DNA of 64,000 nucleotides from Alicyclobacillus suci (GCF_017329615.1 NZ_JAFMTW010000004.1:1-64000); one strand, 5' to 3'; counted from the first letter of the stretch, positions 1-9,857 are shown. Made by a program: numbers and translations. Notes: generated from the letters alone by a model not told the origin.

Positions 1-136
1 AAAAAATGGCGTTGTTACTTGTGTTTCCATCGTCGCTGTGACCAAGGTCACGTCGACCGAAACTTTTAGGCGTGTGTGTTCAGTTTTCAAGGAACCAAAA
101 GCTTTACGGACAGCACCGCTTGAAGCGGCGAGAACT
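1..136 (-). other. Leader of a probable rRNA operon running off the left edge
   Basis: Read on the minus strand, this stretch lies just downstream of a strong promoter. At 77-96 it contains the element GGTTCCTTGAAAACTGAACA, which resembles the conserved CTTTGAAAACTGAACA-type element found before 16S and in the 16S-23S spacer of Bacillales rRNA operons. No coding frame here is convincing. A short inverted repeat, GTGACC-AGGTCAC, sits near 37-51. The 16S gene itself would start beyond base 1 and is not visible, so the assignment rests on the leader element and the promoter only. Confidence 0.6.
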
Positions 137-165
137 AATATAACACGAGCTTCAAAACATGTCAA
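137..165 (-). promoter_or_regulatory. Strong SigA-type promoter, probably of an rRNA operon
   Basis: On the minus strand a -35 box TTGACA (160-165) and a -10 box TATATT (137-142) are separated by exactly 17 bases. This near-consensus promoter faces out of the left edge. With the leader element at 77-96 it fits an rrn promoter. I did not find an equally good second promoter upstream. Confidence 0.7.
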
Positions 166-474
166 ACACAACTCGACATTTTTTTGGTCGAATCGACAAA
201 TAGCGCTATGTCTTTTCAAAAGGGTAATCAAATGTGGAAACGGATATACATCCTACTGGGTAGAATTTCACAAGAAATGTCCTAAGGGACGAAGCACACA
301 TCACATCATACCGATATCGCGCATTCACGCGGACATCCCGATAGATAACGCCTTTTTTCAATAGCCAGCCATAGCCAGCCATAGCCAGCCATAGCCAGCC
401 GCCTCGCCTCACCTGGGAGCTTATCCAACATCGGATATGTCCTCGGCAAGGGATAGGCGGCGAAATACACGGCG
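166..474. other. Non-coding stretch without a recognised gene
   Basis: Short open frames exist here on both strands, but none has a ribosome binding site or a recognisable protein sequence. The only structure seen is the 10-base tandem repeat at 361-400. The stretch lies between the divergently placed rRNA promoter and the 3' end of the DMT transporter gene. Confidence 0.5.
361..400. repeat. Four tandem copies of a 10-base unit
   Basis: The unit ATAGCCAGCC occurs four times in a row without a mismatch. The bases before and after break the pattern. No function is evident; copy number is likely to vary by slippage. Confidence 0.9.
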
Positions 475-1377
475 TTAGGCCGGACGGCGTTCACGGTGTT
501 GCAACTTTGGCCGCTTGCGGATGACTTCACTGACGAGAATGCCAAAAAGAATGAGCAGGACACCGAGCCAGCGCAGCCACGTGATAGATTCCTGGTTGAT
601 AATCCAGGCGCCAAAGACAGCGGTCGGCAGTTCGATGGTGCCAAGGACGCCAGCCATCCTGCCGCCGATGCGCGGAATGGCAATCAGCATCAGTACCGTC
701 GGCAGAACTTGACTCAACAATGCGACCCATCCGCCCCAATAGTAAACCGAAGGTTGATGAAGCATGGCATGAATGGTCGATCCCGGCGGGAACACGATGA
801 AAATCAGCAGCATGGCGACCGTAACCACCAGAGCCGAGCGAAGTTGGGGGGAGACGGCGGGATCGTTATATTCAGACATGTACAAATTGAGCGCATACGA
901 CAACGCCGACAACAGCCCCAAGCCAACCGCCCAGAGCGGGATGTGCTGCCACTCGCCACCCTTCATGCCGACTGCCAGCACGGTTCCGACCAGAATGATG
1001 ACAAGCCCTGTCCACTTGGCCACATTCGGCCACTGACGCTTGATGATAATATCGAGGACCACCGTCATCCAAGCGAACTGGAACAAGAGAATAATGCCAA
1101 ACGACGCCGGAAGTATGGTGAGCGCCCGATAATAACAGTAACTCACGGAAGCATTACAAAGGCCAATAAACAAAATCAACAGCCACTGCCGACCACTGAT
1201 TTTGGCGCCGCGCGGCGTGACAAGCGCAATAATCCAGAGGACGGCGAACGCCAACACATATTGAATATTTGTCATCACTGACGCGCTGAACCCATGCGCG
1301 TAGCCCAGCCGCAAAATTGGCGAGACAAACCCGTAACACGACCCAGCAATCAGCATCATAAGCATGTATAAGGCCAT
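475..1377 (-). CDS. DMT-family (EamA) membrane transporter
   Basis: This 300-residue protein is almost entirely hydrophobic, with about ten predicted membrane helices in two EamA-type repeats, and a basic C-terminal tail (about residues 285-300). It starts MALYMLMMLIAGSCYG, typical of the drug/metabolite transporter superfamily. The start is supported by a GAGGAGG ribosome binding site 6 bases upstream. The substrate cannot be told from sequence. It follows purD on the same strand, with a Rho-independent terminator directly before its ribosome binding site, so it is probably not a full member of the purine operon. A candidate promoter (TTGGCA, 18 bases, TATCAT at 1432-1461) overlaps the end of purD. 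Confidence 0.85.
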   Translation of the reverse strand: MALYMLMMLIAGSCYGFVSPILRLGYAHGFSASVMTNIQYVLAFAVLWIIALVTPRGAKISGRQWLLILFIGLCNASVSYCYYRALTILPASFGIILLFQFAWMTVVLDIIIKRQWPNVAKWTGLVIILVGTVLAVGMKGGEWQHIPLWAVGLGLLSALSYALNLYMSEYNDPAVSPQLRSALVVTVAMLLIFIVFPPGSTIHAMLHQPSVYYWGGWVALLSQVLPTVLMLIAIPRIGGRMAGVLGTIELPTAVFGAWIINQESITWLRWLGVLLILFGILVSEVIRKRPKLQHRERRPA

Positions 1378-1393
1378 ACCAATCCTCCTCGTG

Positions 1394-1420
1394 AAAAAAC
1401 CGGGTCACAGCCCGGCTTTC
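1394..1420 (-). terminator. Rho-independent terminator after purD
   Basis: On the minus strand the stem CCGGG / CCCGG with a 6-base loop is followed by six T residues. It ends the pur operon transcript and lies only about 16 bases before the start codon of the next gene, so it could also limit read-through into that transporter. Confidence 0.7.
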
Positions 1421-1448
1421 CAACAAGAAGTATGATACCCAAAAGGAA

Positions 1449-2735
1449 TTATTGCTGCCAATGACTTGCGATGTCGCGGCGATACTGCATCCCGCTAAAG
1501 CGTGCGACATCCAATGCACCATAAACTGACTCAATCGCCGCCGGAATGTCCTGTGCCACAGCGCTCACCGTCAGGACACGTCCGCCTGCGGTAACAAGTT
1601 GGTCACCACGGAGCGCCGTTCCTGCGTGAAAAACGCAAACGCCCGACGGCCAGTCAGATGCCAGTTCAATCGGCGTGCCACTGTCCGATTTTGCCGGGTA
1701 CTCGCCCCCCGCGAGCACCACGCACACAGCCGCCTTCTCATACCAGCGCACAGCCACATCACCCAGTTCATCGTGCGCGACGGCCCACATAATCTCAAGC
1801 AAATCCGTCTCCAGTAGCGGCAGAACCACTTCCGTCTCCGGATCTCCAAAACGAGCATTGAACTCAATCACCTTAGGCCCTTCCTGTGTCACCATCAGTC
1901 CCGCATACAGAACGCCCCTGTACGGAATACCCTCGGCCTTTAGATACTGAACCGTCGGTTCAATAATCCGCTCCGTCGCAAACGCGGTCCAGTTCGCCGA
2001 GAGAAACGAGGGAACGGGTGCAAACGCGCCCATGCCACCAGTGTTTGGACCTGTGTCCCCATCGCCGACGCGCTTAAAATCACGCGCTGGAATCATCGGC
2101 ACAACCGTATTTCCGTCGACAAAGTACATCAGCGACACTTCGGTGCCTCTCAAAAATTCTTCGATCACGACCTTGTGTCCAGACGCACCAAACCGATTCC
2201 CCTCTAGCATATCGGCGATAGCACGGTCCGCCTCCGCCAACGTCTGGGCTACAACGACGCCTTTGCCGGCTGCCAACCCGTCGGCTTTAATCACCACAGG
2301 CGCACCCAGTTCAGCCGCGAACGCCTGCGCCGGGGCCACCTCTGTGAACACCTCATAGCGCGCGGTTGGCACACCGGCGCGACGCATCACGTCTTTCGCA
2401 AACGACTTCGAGGCCTCCAACTGCGCTGCAGCGCGGTTTGGGCCAAATACCGGAATCCCTGCATCCTGCAACACATCCACCAACCCCTCGGCCAGTGGCT
2501 GCTCAGGCCCAATGACGACAAAGTCGATTTGCTCCGCCTGAACCCACTCCACAATCTTTGCGTGTTCACGAAGCGGGATATCCACTTTCGCAGCCAATTC
2601 CCACATCCCTGGATTCCCCGGCAACGCGTACAACACCGGCTCCAAATGACTTTGCGCCAACTTCCACGTAATCGCGTGTTCCCGCGCGCCCTGTCCAATG
2701 ACGGCGACGCGCGGGTAATTCCGCAATGTCTTCAT
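1449..2735 (-). CDS. purD: Phosphoribosylamine-glycine ligase
   Basis: GAR synthetase joins glycine to phosphoribosylamine using ATP, the second step of purine synthesis. The 428-residue protein begins with an N-domain carrying the GQGAREHA loop at residues 14-21, followed by an ATP-grasp domain, the metal- and ATP-binding FNARFGDPETEV segment near residue 290 and the usual C-terminal domain. Its length matches the family (about 420). It is the last gene of the pur cluster, 18 bases after purH, and is followed by a terminator. The N-terminus is a few residues longer than in most homologues (MKTLRNYP before the beta strand). Confidence 0.97.
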   Translation of the reverse strand: MKTLRNYPRVAVIGQGAREHAITWKLAQSHLEPVLYALPGNPGMWELAAKVDIPLREHAKIVEWVQAEQIDFVVIGPEQPLAEGLVDVLQDAGIPVFGPNRAAAQLEASKSFAKDVMRRAGVPTARYEVFTEVAPAQAFAAELGAPVVIKADGLAAGKGVVVAQTLAEADRAIADMLEGNRFGASGHKVVIEEFLRGTEVSLMYFVDGNTVVPMIPARDFKRVGDGDTGPNTGGMGAFAPVPSFLSANWTAFATERIIEPTVQYLKAEGIPYRGVLYAGLMVTQEGPKVIEFNARFGDPETEVVLPLLETDLLEIMWAVAHDELGDVAVRWYEKAAVCVVLAGGEYPAKSDSGTPIELASDWPSGVCVFHAGTALRGDQLVTAGGRVLTVSAVAQDIPAAIESVYGALDVARFSGMQYRRDIASHWQQ

Positions 2736-2753
2736 CTCGTGTTCCTCCGCTCC

Positions 2754-4334
2754 TCAGTGCAAAAAGTGGCGCGCGCCGGTAAACACCATCGCAATGCCGA
2801 ACTCGTCTGCAGCCTGAATGCTCTCCTCGTCGCGCAATGAGCCACCCGGTTGCACAATCGCCGTGACGCCAGCTGCTGCAGCTACTTCCACCGTATCTCG
2901 CATCGGGAAGAAGGCGTCCGACCCCATAACGCTCCCTTTCGCTTTCGATCTCGCCTGTTCAATCGCAATCTTCGCCGCACCGACACGATTCATCTGCCCT
3001 GCGCCGATGCCAAGCGTCTGCACCTCGTTGGTGAGGACAATGGCGTTCGATTTGACGTATTGCACAGCCCGCCAGGCAAACCGCAAAGCCGCATCCTCGG
3101 CGCCTGTCGGCTGGCGTTTGGTCACGACGTTCCACGATGCTGGCTGCGTCGCCTGATCGACTTCCTGCACCAGGAAGCCACCGGAAACACGTTTCCACGT
3201 GGTCGCACCCGGCGCCCACAGCGGTTGCTTCATGTCGACCGTCAACAACCGCAGATTTTTCTTCTTTTGTAGAATCGCTCTGGCGTCGGCGGAGAAATCA
3301 GGCGCAATGATGATTTCCAGGAACAATTTTGAAAGCCGTTCGCCAAGCTGCGCATCCACTGGACAGTTGAGTGCCACAATGCCGCCGAATATGGAAACCG
3401 GATCTGCCTCGTGCGCACGCGTATAAGCCTCGTCAATCGTCGCGCCAATGCCAATGCCGCAAGGATTCATGTGCTTGACAGCGACGACTGCAGGCATTTG
3501 AAAATCGTCAAAGCCACGCAAAATCGTGAGGGCCGCATCCGCATCCTGAATGTTGTTATAAGACAGTTCCTTCCCTTGCAGCTGCTTGGCCTGCGCGATG
3601 GTCGCCATACTGGCGTTCGATTCTATGTAGAAATGCGCTGCCTGATGAGGATTTTCGCCGTAGCGCAGCGCTTGCTTGGAAATGCCTTCAACTTGGAACG
3701 TCGATGGCCAATTGCGCTGCGCAACTGTGTCGTCCGGTTCGTTCGCGGTCGTCGACGCCGAACGCGCTAGGTAGTCGGCAATCAAGGCATCGTAACGCGC
3801 AGTGGTCTGAAAGACCTTGCGTGCCAGTTCGCGGCGCAATGTCAGGTCTGGGCCACCCGCTTCGTAAGCGGAGAGGACGCGCGGGTAATCGGCGGGATCG
3901 ACCACGGGAAGGCAAAATTCGTGATTTTTCGCCGCGGATCGGAGCATCGACGGCCCACCGATATCAATCATCTCAATGGCCAACGCTTCGGTCACGTCAG
4001 GGCGGGCGATGGTTTTCTCGAACGGATAGAGATTGACGACGACTAGGTCTATCAACTCGATGCCGAATTTCTCGAGTTGCGCCAAGTGCTCCGCATTGTC
4101 GCGACGAGCTAAAAGCCCGCCATGGATATGTGGATGCAGCGTCTTCACGCGGCCGTTGAGAATTTCCTCAAACCCCGTATAAGATTCGACTGTCGTCACT
4201 TCGAGTCCGTGTTCCGCCAGATGTTTTGCGGTATTGCCCGTCGATAAAATGCCGAATCCGAGTGATTGCAACGACTGGCAAAATGGCACGATACCCGCTT
4301 TCTCAAATACGCTTACAAGCGCCCACTTCTGCAC
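2754..4334 (-). CDS. purH: Bifunctional AICAR transformylase/IMP cyclohydrolase
   Basis: PurH carries out the last two steps to IMP: formylation of AICAR with 10-formyl-THF and ring closure. The N-terminal cyclohydrolase domain shows STGNTAKHL, where most homologues have STGGTAK, and NLYPFEKT. The C-terminal transformylase domain shows RYGENPHQ and VKHMNPCGIG. I chose the GTG at 4334 (VQKWALVSVFEKAGIV), giving 526 residues, because an AAAGGAG site precedes it and family alignment begins there. The frame stays open 25 codons further upstream to 4409, where an ATG overlaps the purM stop, but that extension does not look like PurH. In B. subtilis purN sits between purM and purH; here it is absent. 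Confidence 0.95.
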   Translation of the reverse strand: MQKWALVSVFEKAGIVPFCQSLQSLGFGILSTGNTAKHLAEHGLEVTTVESYTGFEEILNGRVKTLHPHIHGGLLARRDNAEHLAQLEKFGIELIDLVVVNLYPFEKTIARPDVTEALAIEMIDIGGPSMLRSAAKNHEFCLPVVDPADYPRVLSAYEAGGPDLTLRRELARKVFQTTARYDALIADYLARSASTTANEPDDTVAQRNWPSTFQVEGISKQALRYGENPHQAAHFYIESNASMATIAQAKQLQGKELSYNNIQDADAALTILRGFDDFQMPAVVAVKHMNPCGIGIGATIDEAYTRAHEADPVSIFGGIVALNCPVDAQLGERLSKLFLEIIIAPDFSADARAILQKKKNLRLLTVDMKQPLWAPGATTWKRVSGGFLVQEVDQATQPASWNVVTKRQPTGAEDAALRFAWRAVQYVKSNAIVLTNEVQTLGIGAGQMNRVGAAKIAIEQARSKAKGSVMGSDAFFPMRDTVEVAAAAGVTAIVQPGGSLRDEESIQAADEFGIAMVFTGARHFLH

Positions 4335-4405
4335 GAATCCACCACTCCTTTGCCGCCCATGCGGCGACTTTTTATCGTAACTCGCAGCAAGCTGCGAACA
4401 GCGAC

Positions 4406-5440
4406 TCACCGAAAATGAACAGCGGGCGTACCGGCCACAATCTCACCGATTCGATAGACCGTCTCCCCCTGTTCCTCAAGTTGTTTGGTCACTTGGTCAA
4501 CTGCTGAAAGGCTGGTGACGACGATATAACCAATCCCCATGTTCCAAACGCGCGTGGCTTCCGTGAAGGTCATTTGACTCTGCTCCAACAGCCACGTAAA
4601 CACAGGCTCGCGAGGCCAAGTTGCAGCATCAATCAGCGCCGCCGTTCCCTCCGGCAGAACGCGTGGCAGGTTTTCGTTCAACCCACCACCTGTAATATGC
4701 GCCATCGCGTGCACAGGCAGTCCAGCAGCCAGCAATTGGAGAATCGGTTTGACATAGATGCGCGTCGGCGTCAACAGCCTATCTGCCACGCACACTGTAT
4801 CCCCCGGCAACACGTCACGCCATCCCAGCCCGGCATCCGCAATCAACTTGCGAACCAAGCTGTAACCATTGCTATGCAATCCACTCGAAGCGAGACCAAG
4901 GATGACGTCCCCCGGTTGTACCTGTTCCCCCGTGATCATCGATGGCCGATTGACCACGCCGACGGTGAACCCAGCAATATCGTACTCGCCTTCCTGGTAC
5001 ATCCCAGGCATCTCTGCCGTCTCGCCGCCAACCAACGCCGCGCCAGCGAGTTCACACCCGCGCGCGATGCCGGAAACGACGCTTTCCGCAACGTCGACAT
5101 CAAGCTTGCCCGTCGCCAGATAATCGAGGAAGTACAAGGGCTCCGCGCCGACGGTCAGGATGTCGTTGACGCACATTGCGACACAGTCCACGCCCACGGA
5201 ATCGTGCTTCTTCGCCGCAAACGCCACCTTCAGTTTGGTGCCGACGCCATCTGTTCCAGAGACGAGAACAGGCTCTGGATACTTTTCAAGATCAAGTGCA
5301 AACCCGCTGGCAAAACCTCCAATCTGACCGAGCACGCCCGAGCGCTTTGTCTTCTGAGCGAGTGCCTTGTAGCGGTTTGCGGCAGCATTGCCGGCGGCGA
5401 TGTCGACGCCCGCTTGTTTATAGAGATCCAACTGTGGCAC
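4406..5440 (-). CDS. purM: Phosphoribosylformylglycinamidine cyclo-ligase
   Basis: AIR synthetase closes the imidazole ring, turning FGAM into AIR at the cost of ATP. The 344-residue protein has the normal length and the landmarks GGFASGF, LVSGTDGVGTKLKVAF, GVDCVAMCVNDI and LVGGETAEMPGMY, followed by the second half with HITGGGLNENLPR. It overlaps the end of purF by 23 bases, implying coupled translation. The order purF-purM is conserved in Bacillales. Confidence 0.97.
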   Translation of the reverse strand: MPQLDLYKQAGVDIAAGNAAANRYKALAQKTKRSGVLGQIGGFASGFALDLEKYPEPVLVSGTDGVGTKLKVAFAAKKHDSVGVDCVAMCVNDILTVGAEPLYFLDYLATGKLDVDVAESVVSGIARGCELAGAALVGGETAEMPGMYQEGEYDIAGFTVGVVNRPSMITGEQVQPGDVILGLASSGLHSNGYSLVRKLIADAGLGWRDVLPGDTVCVADRLLTPTRIYVKPILQLLAAGLPVHAMAHITGGGLNENLPRVLPEGTAALIDAATWPREPVFTWLLEQSQMTFTEATRVWNMGIGYIVVTSLSAVDQVTKQLEEQGETVYRIGEIVAGTPAVHFR

Positions 5441-6881
5441 CTCCTACATGGACGAGCTCGTGATGGGGTGAACTGAGGGACTGGTCAATCAGCGCCGTTG
5501 GATAGTTTCGCGTGAAACACGCATTGCAAAAGGGGACCGCGTCACCTTTCACGAAGCCGAATCCGGCCATCAAGTCATCCACAGTGAGAAAATGCAGACT
5601 ATCGGCTTCAATCAGTTCACAAATCTCCTGAACCGTGTTGTTGGCGGCAATCAATTGCCCCTCTGACGCCGTATCGATGCCATAGTGACAAGGGCTCACG
5701 TACGGTGGGCTGGAGATGCGAACATGAACTTCGCGCGCACCAGCAGATCTAAGCAATCGAACAATGCGCCGCGACGTGGTCCCGCGCACAATCGAATCGT
5801 CGATTAAGACGACACGCTTCCCCTCGACAATCGACCGCACCGCATTCAGCTTCAGTCGCACGCCGACGTCGCGCAGCTCCTGCGATGGCTGGATAAACGT
5901 CCTGGCAATATAGCGATTCTTGATGAGACCCGTTTCCAGCGGCAGTCCACTCGCCTCCGCATATCCAGCCGCAGCGGAGACGCTCGAGTCGGGCACGCCA
6001 ATCACAATATCCCCGTCTGCGGGGTACTGCTCCGCCAAGATGCGACCCAGCCGTTTGCGAACCGCGTGTACGTTCCAACCGTCGACATCGCTGTCCGGCC
6101 GCGCAAAGTAGACATGCTCAAACGTGCACATCTTGCGTGCGCGGCGCGTGGCAAAGCGACTGGCGTGCAGGCCTTGAGCGTCGATGCAAATCATTTCTCC
6201 CGGCTCGATGTCGCGGATAAATTCCGCACCGATGGTGTCGAGCGCACACGACTCAGACGCCACGACGTACGCGTCGCTTAGTTGGCCAAGCACCATCGGG
6301 CGCAAGCCTAGCGGATCACGCGCGGCGATAAGCTCGTCGTTGCCCAGGATAACGACCGAAAATCCACCTTGAATCTGTTGCACTGCAGATGCGACAGCTT
6401 CCGTCAGATCTTGTGCGCCAGCCTTGGCGATGAGGTGCGCGATAACCTCCGTGTCGGTCGTCGTCTGAAATAGACTGCCTTCTTGTTCAAGGCGAATACG
6501 AAGCCATTTAGCATTGACCAAATTGCCATTATGCCCGATGGCAAAATTCCGCGCGTGCGTGTTCAACGTGATGGGCTGCGCGTTTTGCAATGTATTCGCG
6601 CCCGCTGTGGAGTAGCGAACGTGCCCAATGGCCGCGTGACCAGAGAGTCCTTCAAGTTCACCGTGTTTGAACACGTCGGCGAGCAACCCTAACCCTTTGT
6701 GACTGTACATATTCGTTCCGTCCGTCGTGGCAATCCCGGCGGCTTCTTGGCCGCGGTGCTGCAGTGCCACGAGTCCGTAATAGGTGAGCGGCGCAGCTTG
6801 CGGGTGCCCATAGATACCAAAGACCCCACACTCTTCCTGCGGTCTGTCCAGTTTCTCTGTCTCTATCAGAATGCTGTCCAC
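5418..6881 (-). CDS. purF: Amidophosphoribosyltransferase
   Basis: PurF makes phosphoribosylamine from PRPP and glutamine, the committed step. From the GTG at 6881 (VDSILIETEKLDRP) the protein has 487 residues, with the catalytic cysteine at about residue 18 in EECGVFGIYG after a short propeptide that is normally cleaved off. A GGGGAGG site lies 8 bases upstream; an in-frame GTG at 6914 lacks one. The N-terminal Ntn glutaminase is followed by the phosphoribosyltransferase domain with VVLIDDSIVRGTT. Cysteines in MCTFEHVYF, SPCHYGID and CNACF match the 4Fe-4S ligands of the B. subtilis-type enzyme, so an oxygen-sensitive cluster is likely. Confidence 0.96.
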   Translation of the reverse strand: MDSILIETEKLDRPQEECGVFGIYGHPQAAPLTYYGLVALQHRGQEAAGIATTDGTNMYSHKGLGLLADVFKHGELEGLSGHAAIGHVRYSTAGANTLQNAQPITLNTHARNFAIGHNGNLVNAKWLRIRLEQEGSLFQTTTDTEVIAHLIAKAGAQDLTEAVASAVQQIQGGFSVVILGNDELIAARDPLGLRPMVLGQLSDAYVVASESCALDTIGAEFIRDIEPGEMICIDAQGLHASRFATRRARKMCTFEHVYFARPDSDVDGWNVHAVRKRLGRILAEQYPADGDIVIGVPDSSVSAAAGYAEASGLPLETGLIKNRYIARTFIQPSQELRDVGVRLKLNAVRSIVEGKRVVLIDDSIVRGTTSRRIVRLLRSAGAREVHVRISSPPYVSPCHYGIDTASEGQLIAANNTVQEICELIEADSLHFLTVDDLMAGFGFVKGDAVPFCNACFTRNYPTALIDQSLSSPHHELVHVGGATVGSL

Positions 6882-6952
6882 GCAAAGGTCCTCCCCTTCG
6901 TCTCGGCAGTTCACGCAAATCCGTCCAGGGCAGATTGCCCCGGACGCGTCAC

Positions 6953-9190
6953 TTAGTGAGTGGCAGTCAGTTGCTCAGCGACAAAGAATGATGGGATGGC
7001 CCCTTCATACGTGGCCACCAGTTCGTTGAGAGGTAATTCTACGAGAAGCGCGCCTTGCAGCTTAACGCAAAGGGTCTCGCCAGTGAGTTCGCCCATCTTC
7101 CTGGCTGGCACGTTAAAGGTTGCCGCGAGGCGCGCAAGCGCATCGGCATTCGCCGAAGTGACTGCGACCAAGACGCGGCCCTGCGCCTCAGAGAAGAGCC
7201 AGCCGTGCGCGTCAGCCCCATCGGCGACCTCCACTTCTGCACCGATTCCCGATGCGATGCAGATTTCCGTCAGTGTGATGGCGATACCCCCTTCGCTGAC
7301 GTCGTGCGCCGCTGCCACCAGGCGTGCGCCTGCGACTTGTTGCAACAACTGGTGCAAGCGTGCCTCTTGTGCAAGATTCACGTACGGCGCGTCACCGGCC
7401 GGTCCACCACAGACCAGTTCGCCATACAGCGTCCCCGAGAGCGAGTCATCCTCGCGCCCTAAGACCCACAGTTCCGTCGGTTCCAGAACACTTTTCGGCG
7501 CACTCGGCACGCGATGCTCAATGCCGTCCATCACGCCGATTGCACCGACCACAGGTGTCGGCTGAATATCGACACCACGTGTCTCGTTGTACAGACTCAC
7601 ATTGCCGCTGACCACTGGCGTTCCAAGCGCCTCACAAGCCTCGGCCATCCCCTCGATGGCGTCGCTCAATTGACGCATAATTTCCGGTTTCTCCGGGTTG
7701 CCGAAATTGAGACAATTGGTGATGGCCAGCGGCTTCGCGCCGACCACAGCCAGGTTGCGAACCGCCTCGGCCACAGCAATCTGTCCACCGCGTCGCGGAT
7801 TCAAATAGACGTAGCGGCTGTTGCCGTCCGTCGCCATCGCAACCGCCTTGTTCACTCCCGGCACCTTGACGAGTGCCGCGTCGTGACCAGGACCAAGAAC
7901 TGTAGAAGCGCGTACGGACGTATCATACTGGCGATGCACCCACGTTTTGTCCGCCACGCTGGGATGCGCCAGCAGTTGCATCCACGCCTCAGAAATCGCA
8001 AGCGTCGTAGGAACAAACTGTGGGACGGGTGGCTTCCAATCCGCAATCGGCCGTTCATAAACGGGCGCCTCGTCGACCAACGCCGCCACGGGCATGTCCG
8101 CCACGACTTCACCTCGGAAGAAGAGGCGTAAACGACCGTCGTCGGTCACGCGACCGACATTGGCAACTTCCAGCCCAAAGCGTCGAAAGATTTCAAAAGC
8201 AACTTCTTCACGACCGCGCTCTAACACCACGAGCATGCGTTCCTGCGACTCAGACAACATCATTTCGTATGGCGTCATGCCCGATTCGCGCACCGGCACA
8301 TCATCCAGATTCATCTCAATCCCGCCGCCGGCGCGACTGGCCATCTCCGCGCTGGAAGACGTCAACCCTGCCGCACCCATATCCTGAATGCCCACCACAG
8401 CACCTGATGCAATCAGTTCGAGACACGCTTCCATCAGGAGCTTGCCGAGGAAGGGGTCACCCACTTGAACCGCAGAGCGCTCTTTCTCGTGTGGGTCTTC
8501 CGCAGACGCGAAGGTTGCACCGTGAATGCCATCACGGCCTGTTCTCGCACCGACGACAAAAACTGGATTGCCGACGCCCGTCGCCGTGCCTGTGACCATC
8601 TCGTCGCGTTTGAGCAATCCGACGCACATCGCATTGACCAACGGGTTTCCGCGATACGTTGGACTAAACTGAACCTCGCCGCCAACGGTCGGGATGCCTA
8701 CACAATTGCCATAGCCACCAATCCCGGCGACGACCTGCTCAAACAAGTACCGCGTCCGACCGTCTTCGAGCGAGCCAAACCGCAAGCTGTCGAGAAACGC
8801 AATCGGCCGCGCGCCCATCGTAAAAATATCGCGCAAAATACCACCCACACCAGTTGCGGCACCTTGGTAAGGCTCCACCGCCGACGGGTGATTGTGACTC
8901 TCCATCTTGAACGCAACCGCCAAGCCGTCGCCGATATCGACCACGCCAGCGTTTTCTCCAGGCCCCTGCAAGACTTGCGGACCGGTCGTCGGGAACTTGC
9001 GCAAATGCGCCTTCGAACTCTTGTAACTGCAGTGCTCCGACCACAGCACACCAAAAATACCCGCTTCGACGTAATTGGGCAGGCGGCCCAATTTCTCGAC
9101 CACTTGCTGGTACTCCGCGTCTGTCAGTCCAAGTTTCCGGTAGATTTTCTCGTCACGAATTTGCGCTGCCGTTGGCTCCAACAAGGGCAC
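6953..9190 (-). CDS. purL: FGAM synthase, large subunit (small-type PurL)
   Basis: This is the synthetase subunit that converts FGAR to FGAM with ATP, using ammonia delivered by PurQ. At 745 residues it is the short PurL form that works in a complex with separate PurQ and PurS, both encoded immediately upstream. Landmarks are [12 protein letters not shown] near residue 50, the ATP and metal site around [20 protein letters not shown], and the [11 protein letters not shown] segment. It overlaps purQ by 38 bases. Confidence 0.97.
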   Translation of the reverse strand: MPLLEPTAAQIRDEKIYRKLGLTDAEYQQVVEKLGRLPNYVEAGIFGVLWSEHCSYKSSKAHLRKFPTTGPQVLQGPGENAGVVDIGDGLAVAFKMESHNHPSAVEPYQGAATGVGGILRDIFTMGARPIAFLDSLRFGSLEDGRTRYLFEQVVAGIGGYGNCVGIPTVGGEVQFSPTYRGNPLVNAMCVGLLKRDEMVTGTATGVGNPVFVVGARTGRDGIHGATFASAEDPHEKERSAVQVGDPFLGKLLMEACLELIASGAVVGIQDMGAAGLTSSSAEMASRAGGGIEMNLDDVPVRESGMTPYEMMLSESQERMLVVLERGREEVAFEIFRRFGLEVANVGRVTDDGRLRLFFRGEVVADMPVAALVDEAPVYERPIADWKPPVPQFVPTTLAISEAWMQLLAHPSVADKTWVHRQYDTSVRASTVLGPGHDAALVKVPGVNKAVAMATDGNSRYVYLNPRRGGQIAVAEAVRNLAVVGAKPLAITNCLNFGNPEKPEIMRQLSDAIEGMAEACEALGTPVVSGNVSLYNETRGVDIQPTPVVGAIGVMDGIEHRVPSAPKSVLEPTELWVLGREDDSLSGTLYGELVCGGPAGDAPYVNLAQEARLHQLLQQVAGARLVAAAHDVSEGGIAITLTEICIASGIGAEVEVADGADAHGWLFSEAQGRVLVAVTSANADALARLAATFNVPARKMGELTGETLCVKLQGALLVELPLNELVATYEGAIPSFFVAEQLTATH

Positions 9191-9857
9191 GTGCCTCCTT
9201 CATATAACGGTGCATCGAGAGAAACATGCGGCGTCCATCCACCGAATCCATCCACTCCATCACAGCTCGCTCAGGATGTGGCATCAAGCCTAAAACGTTG
9301 CCTTGCAGGTTTAGAATTCCGGCAATATTTTGTACAGAACCATTGGGGTTCGCATGATAGGTGAAGGCCACGCGACGGTCAGCTTGCAGTTTTGCGAGCG
9401 TCGTATCATCCGCCACGAACCGCCCCTCACCGTGCGCAATCGGAATGCGAATGCGCTCCCCGATGGCATAGTCGGCGGTAAACGGACTTTGGTTGTTTTC
9501 GACGACCAATTCGGTCATCTCGCAACGGAATTGCAAATTGTCATTGCGCAACAACGCGCCCGGCAACAGGTGTGACTCCGTCAACACCTGGAAACCATTG
9601 CAAATCCCGAGGACGAGTTTGCCTTTCTGAGCCTCTCGCTTGACCGCTTCCACCACCGGTGAAAAGCGGGCGATAGCACCGCTTCGCAAATAATCCCCAT
9701 AAGAAAAACCGCCCGGTAGCACAATCGCATCAAAATCAGACAGGTCACGCGCGTCATGCCAGATAAGATGTGCTTCGTCGCCCGTCACCTCGCGAATGGC
9801 AAAAGCTGCGTCCTCATCGCAATTCGATCCCGGGAACACAATCACAGCCCACTTCAT
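9153..9857 (-). CDS. purQ: FGAM synthase, glutaminase subunit
   Basis: PurQ releases ammonia from glutamine and passes it to PurL. The 234-residue class I glutamine amidotransferase shows the [10 protein letters not shown] loop at about residues 49-58, the nucleophile Cys86 in LGICNGFQ, and the histidine-glutamate pair in PHPERA. Length is normal (about 227 in B. subtilis). Its start overlaps the purS stop by four bases (ATGA) and its end overlaps purL, fitting tight stoichiometry. Confidence 0.97.
   Translation of the reverse strand: MKWAVIVFPGSNCDEDAAFAIREVTGDEAHLIWHDARDLSDFDAIVLPGGFSYGDYLRSGAIARFSPVVEAVKREAQKGKLVLGICNGFQVLTESHLLPGALLRNDNLQFRCEMTELVVENNQSPFTADYAIGERIRIPIAHGEGRFVADDTTLAKLQADRRVAFTYHANPNGSVQNIAGILNLQGNVLGLMPHPERAVMEWMDSVDGRRMFLSMHRYMKEARALVGANGSANS

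Noticed and set aside
38..364. A 108-codon plus-strand frame at the left end
   Set aside because: It runs antisense across the rRNA-type promoter and leader, has no ribosome binding site and no recognisable domain.
361..400. Tandem repeat as the start of a CRISPR array
   Set aside because: The units are directly adjacent with no spacers, and only 10 bases long.
496..1281. A 261-codon plus-strand frame over the DMT gene
   Set aside because: It is antisense to a clear membrane transporter, and its composition (Gln, Asp, Arg-rich) is that of a shadow frame.
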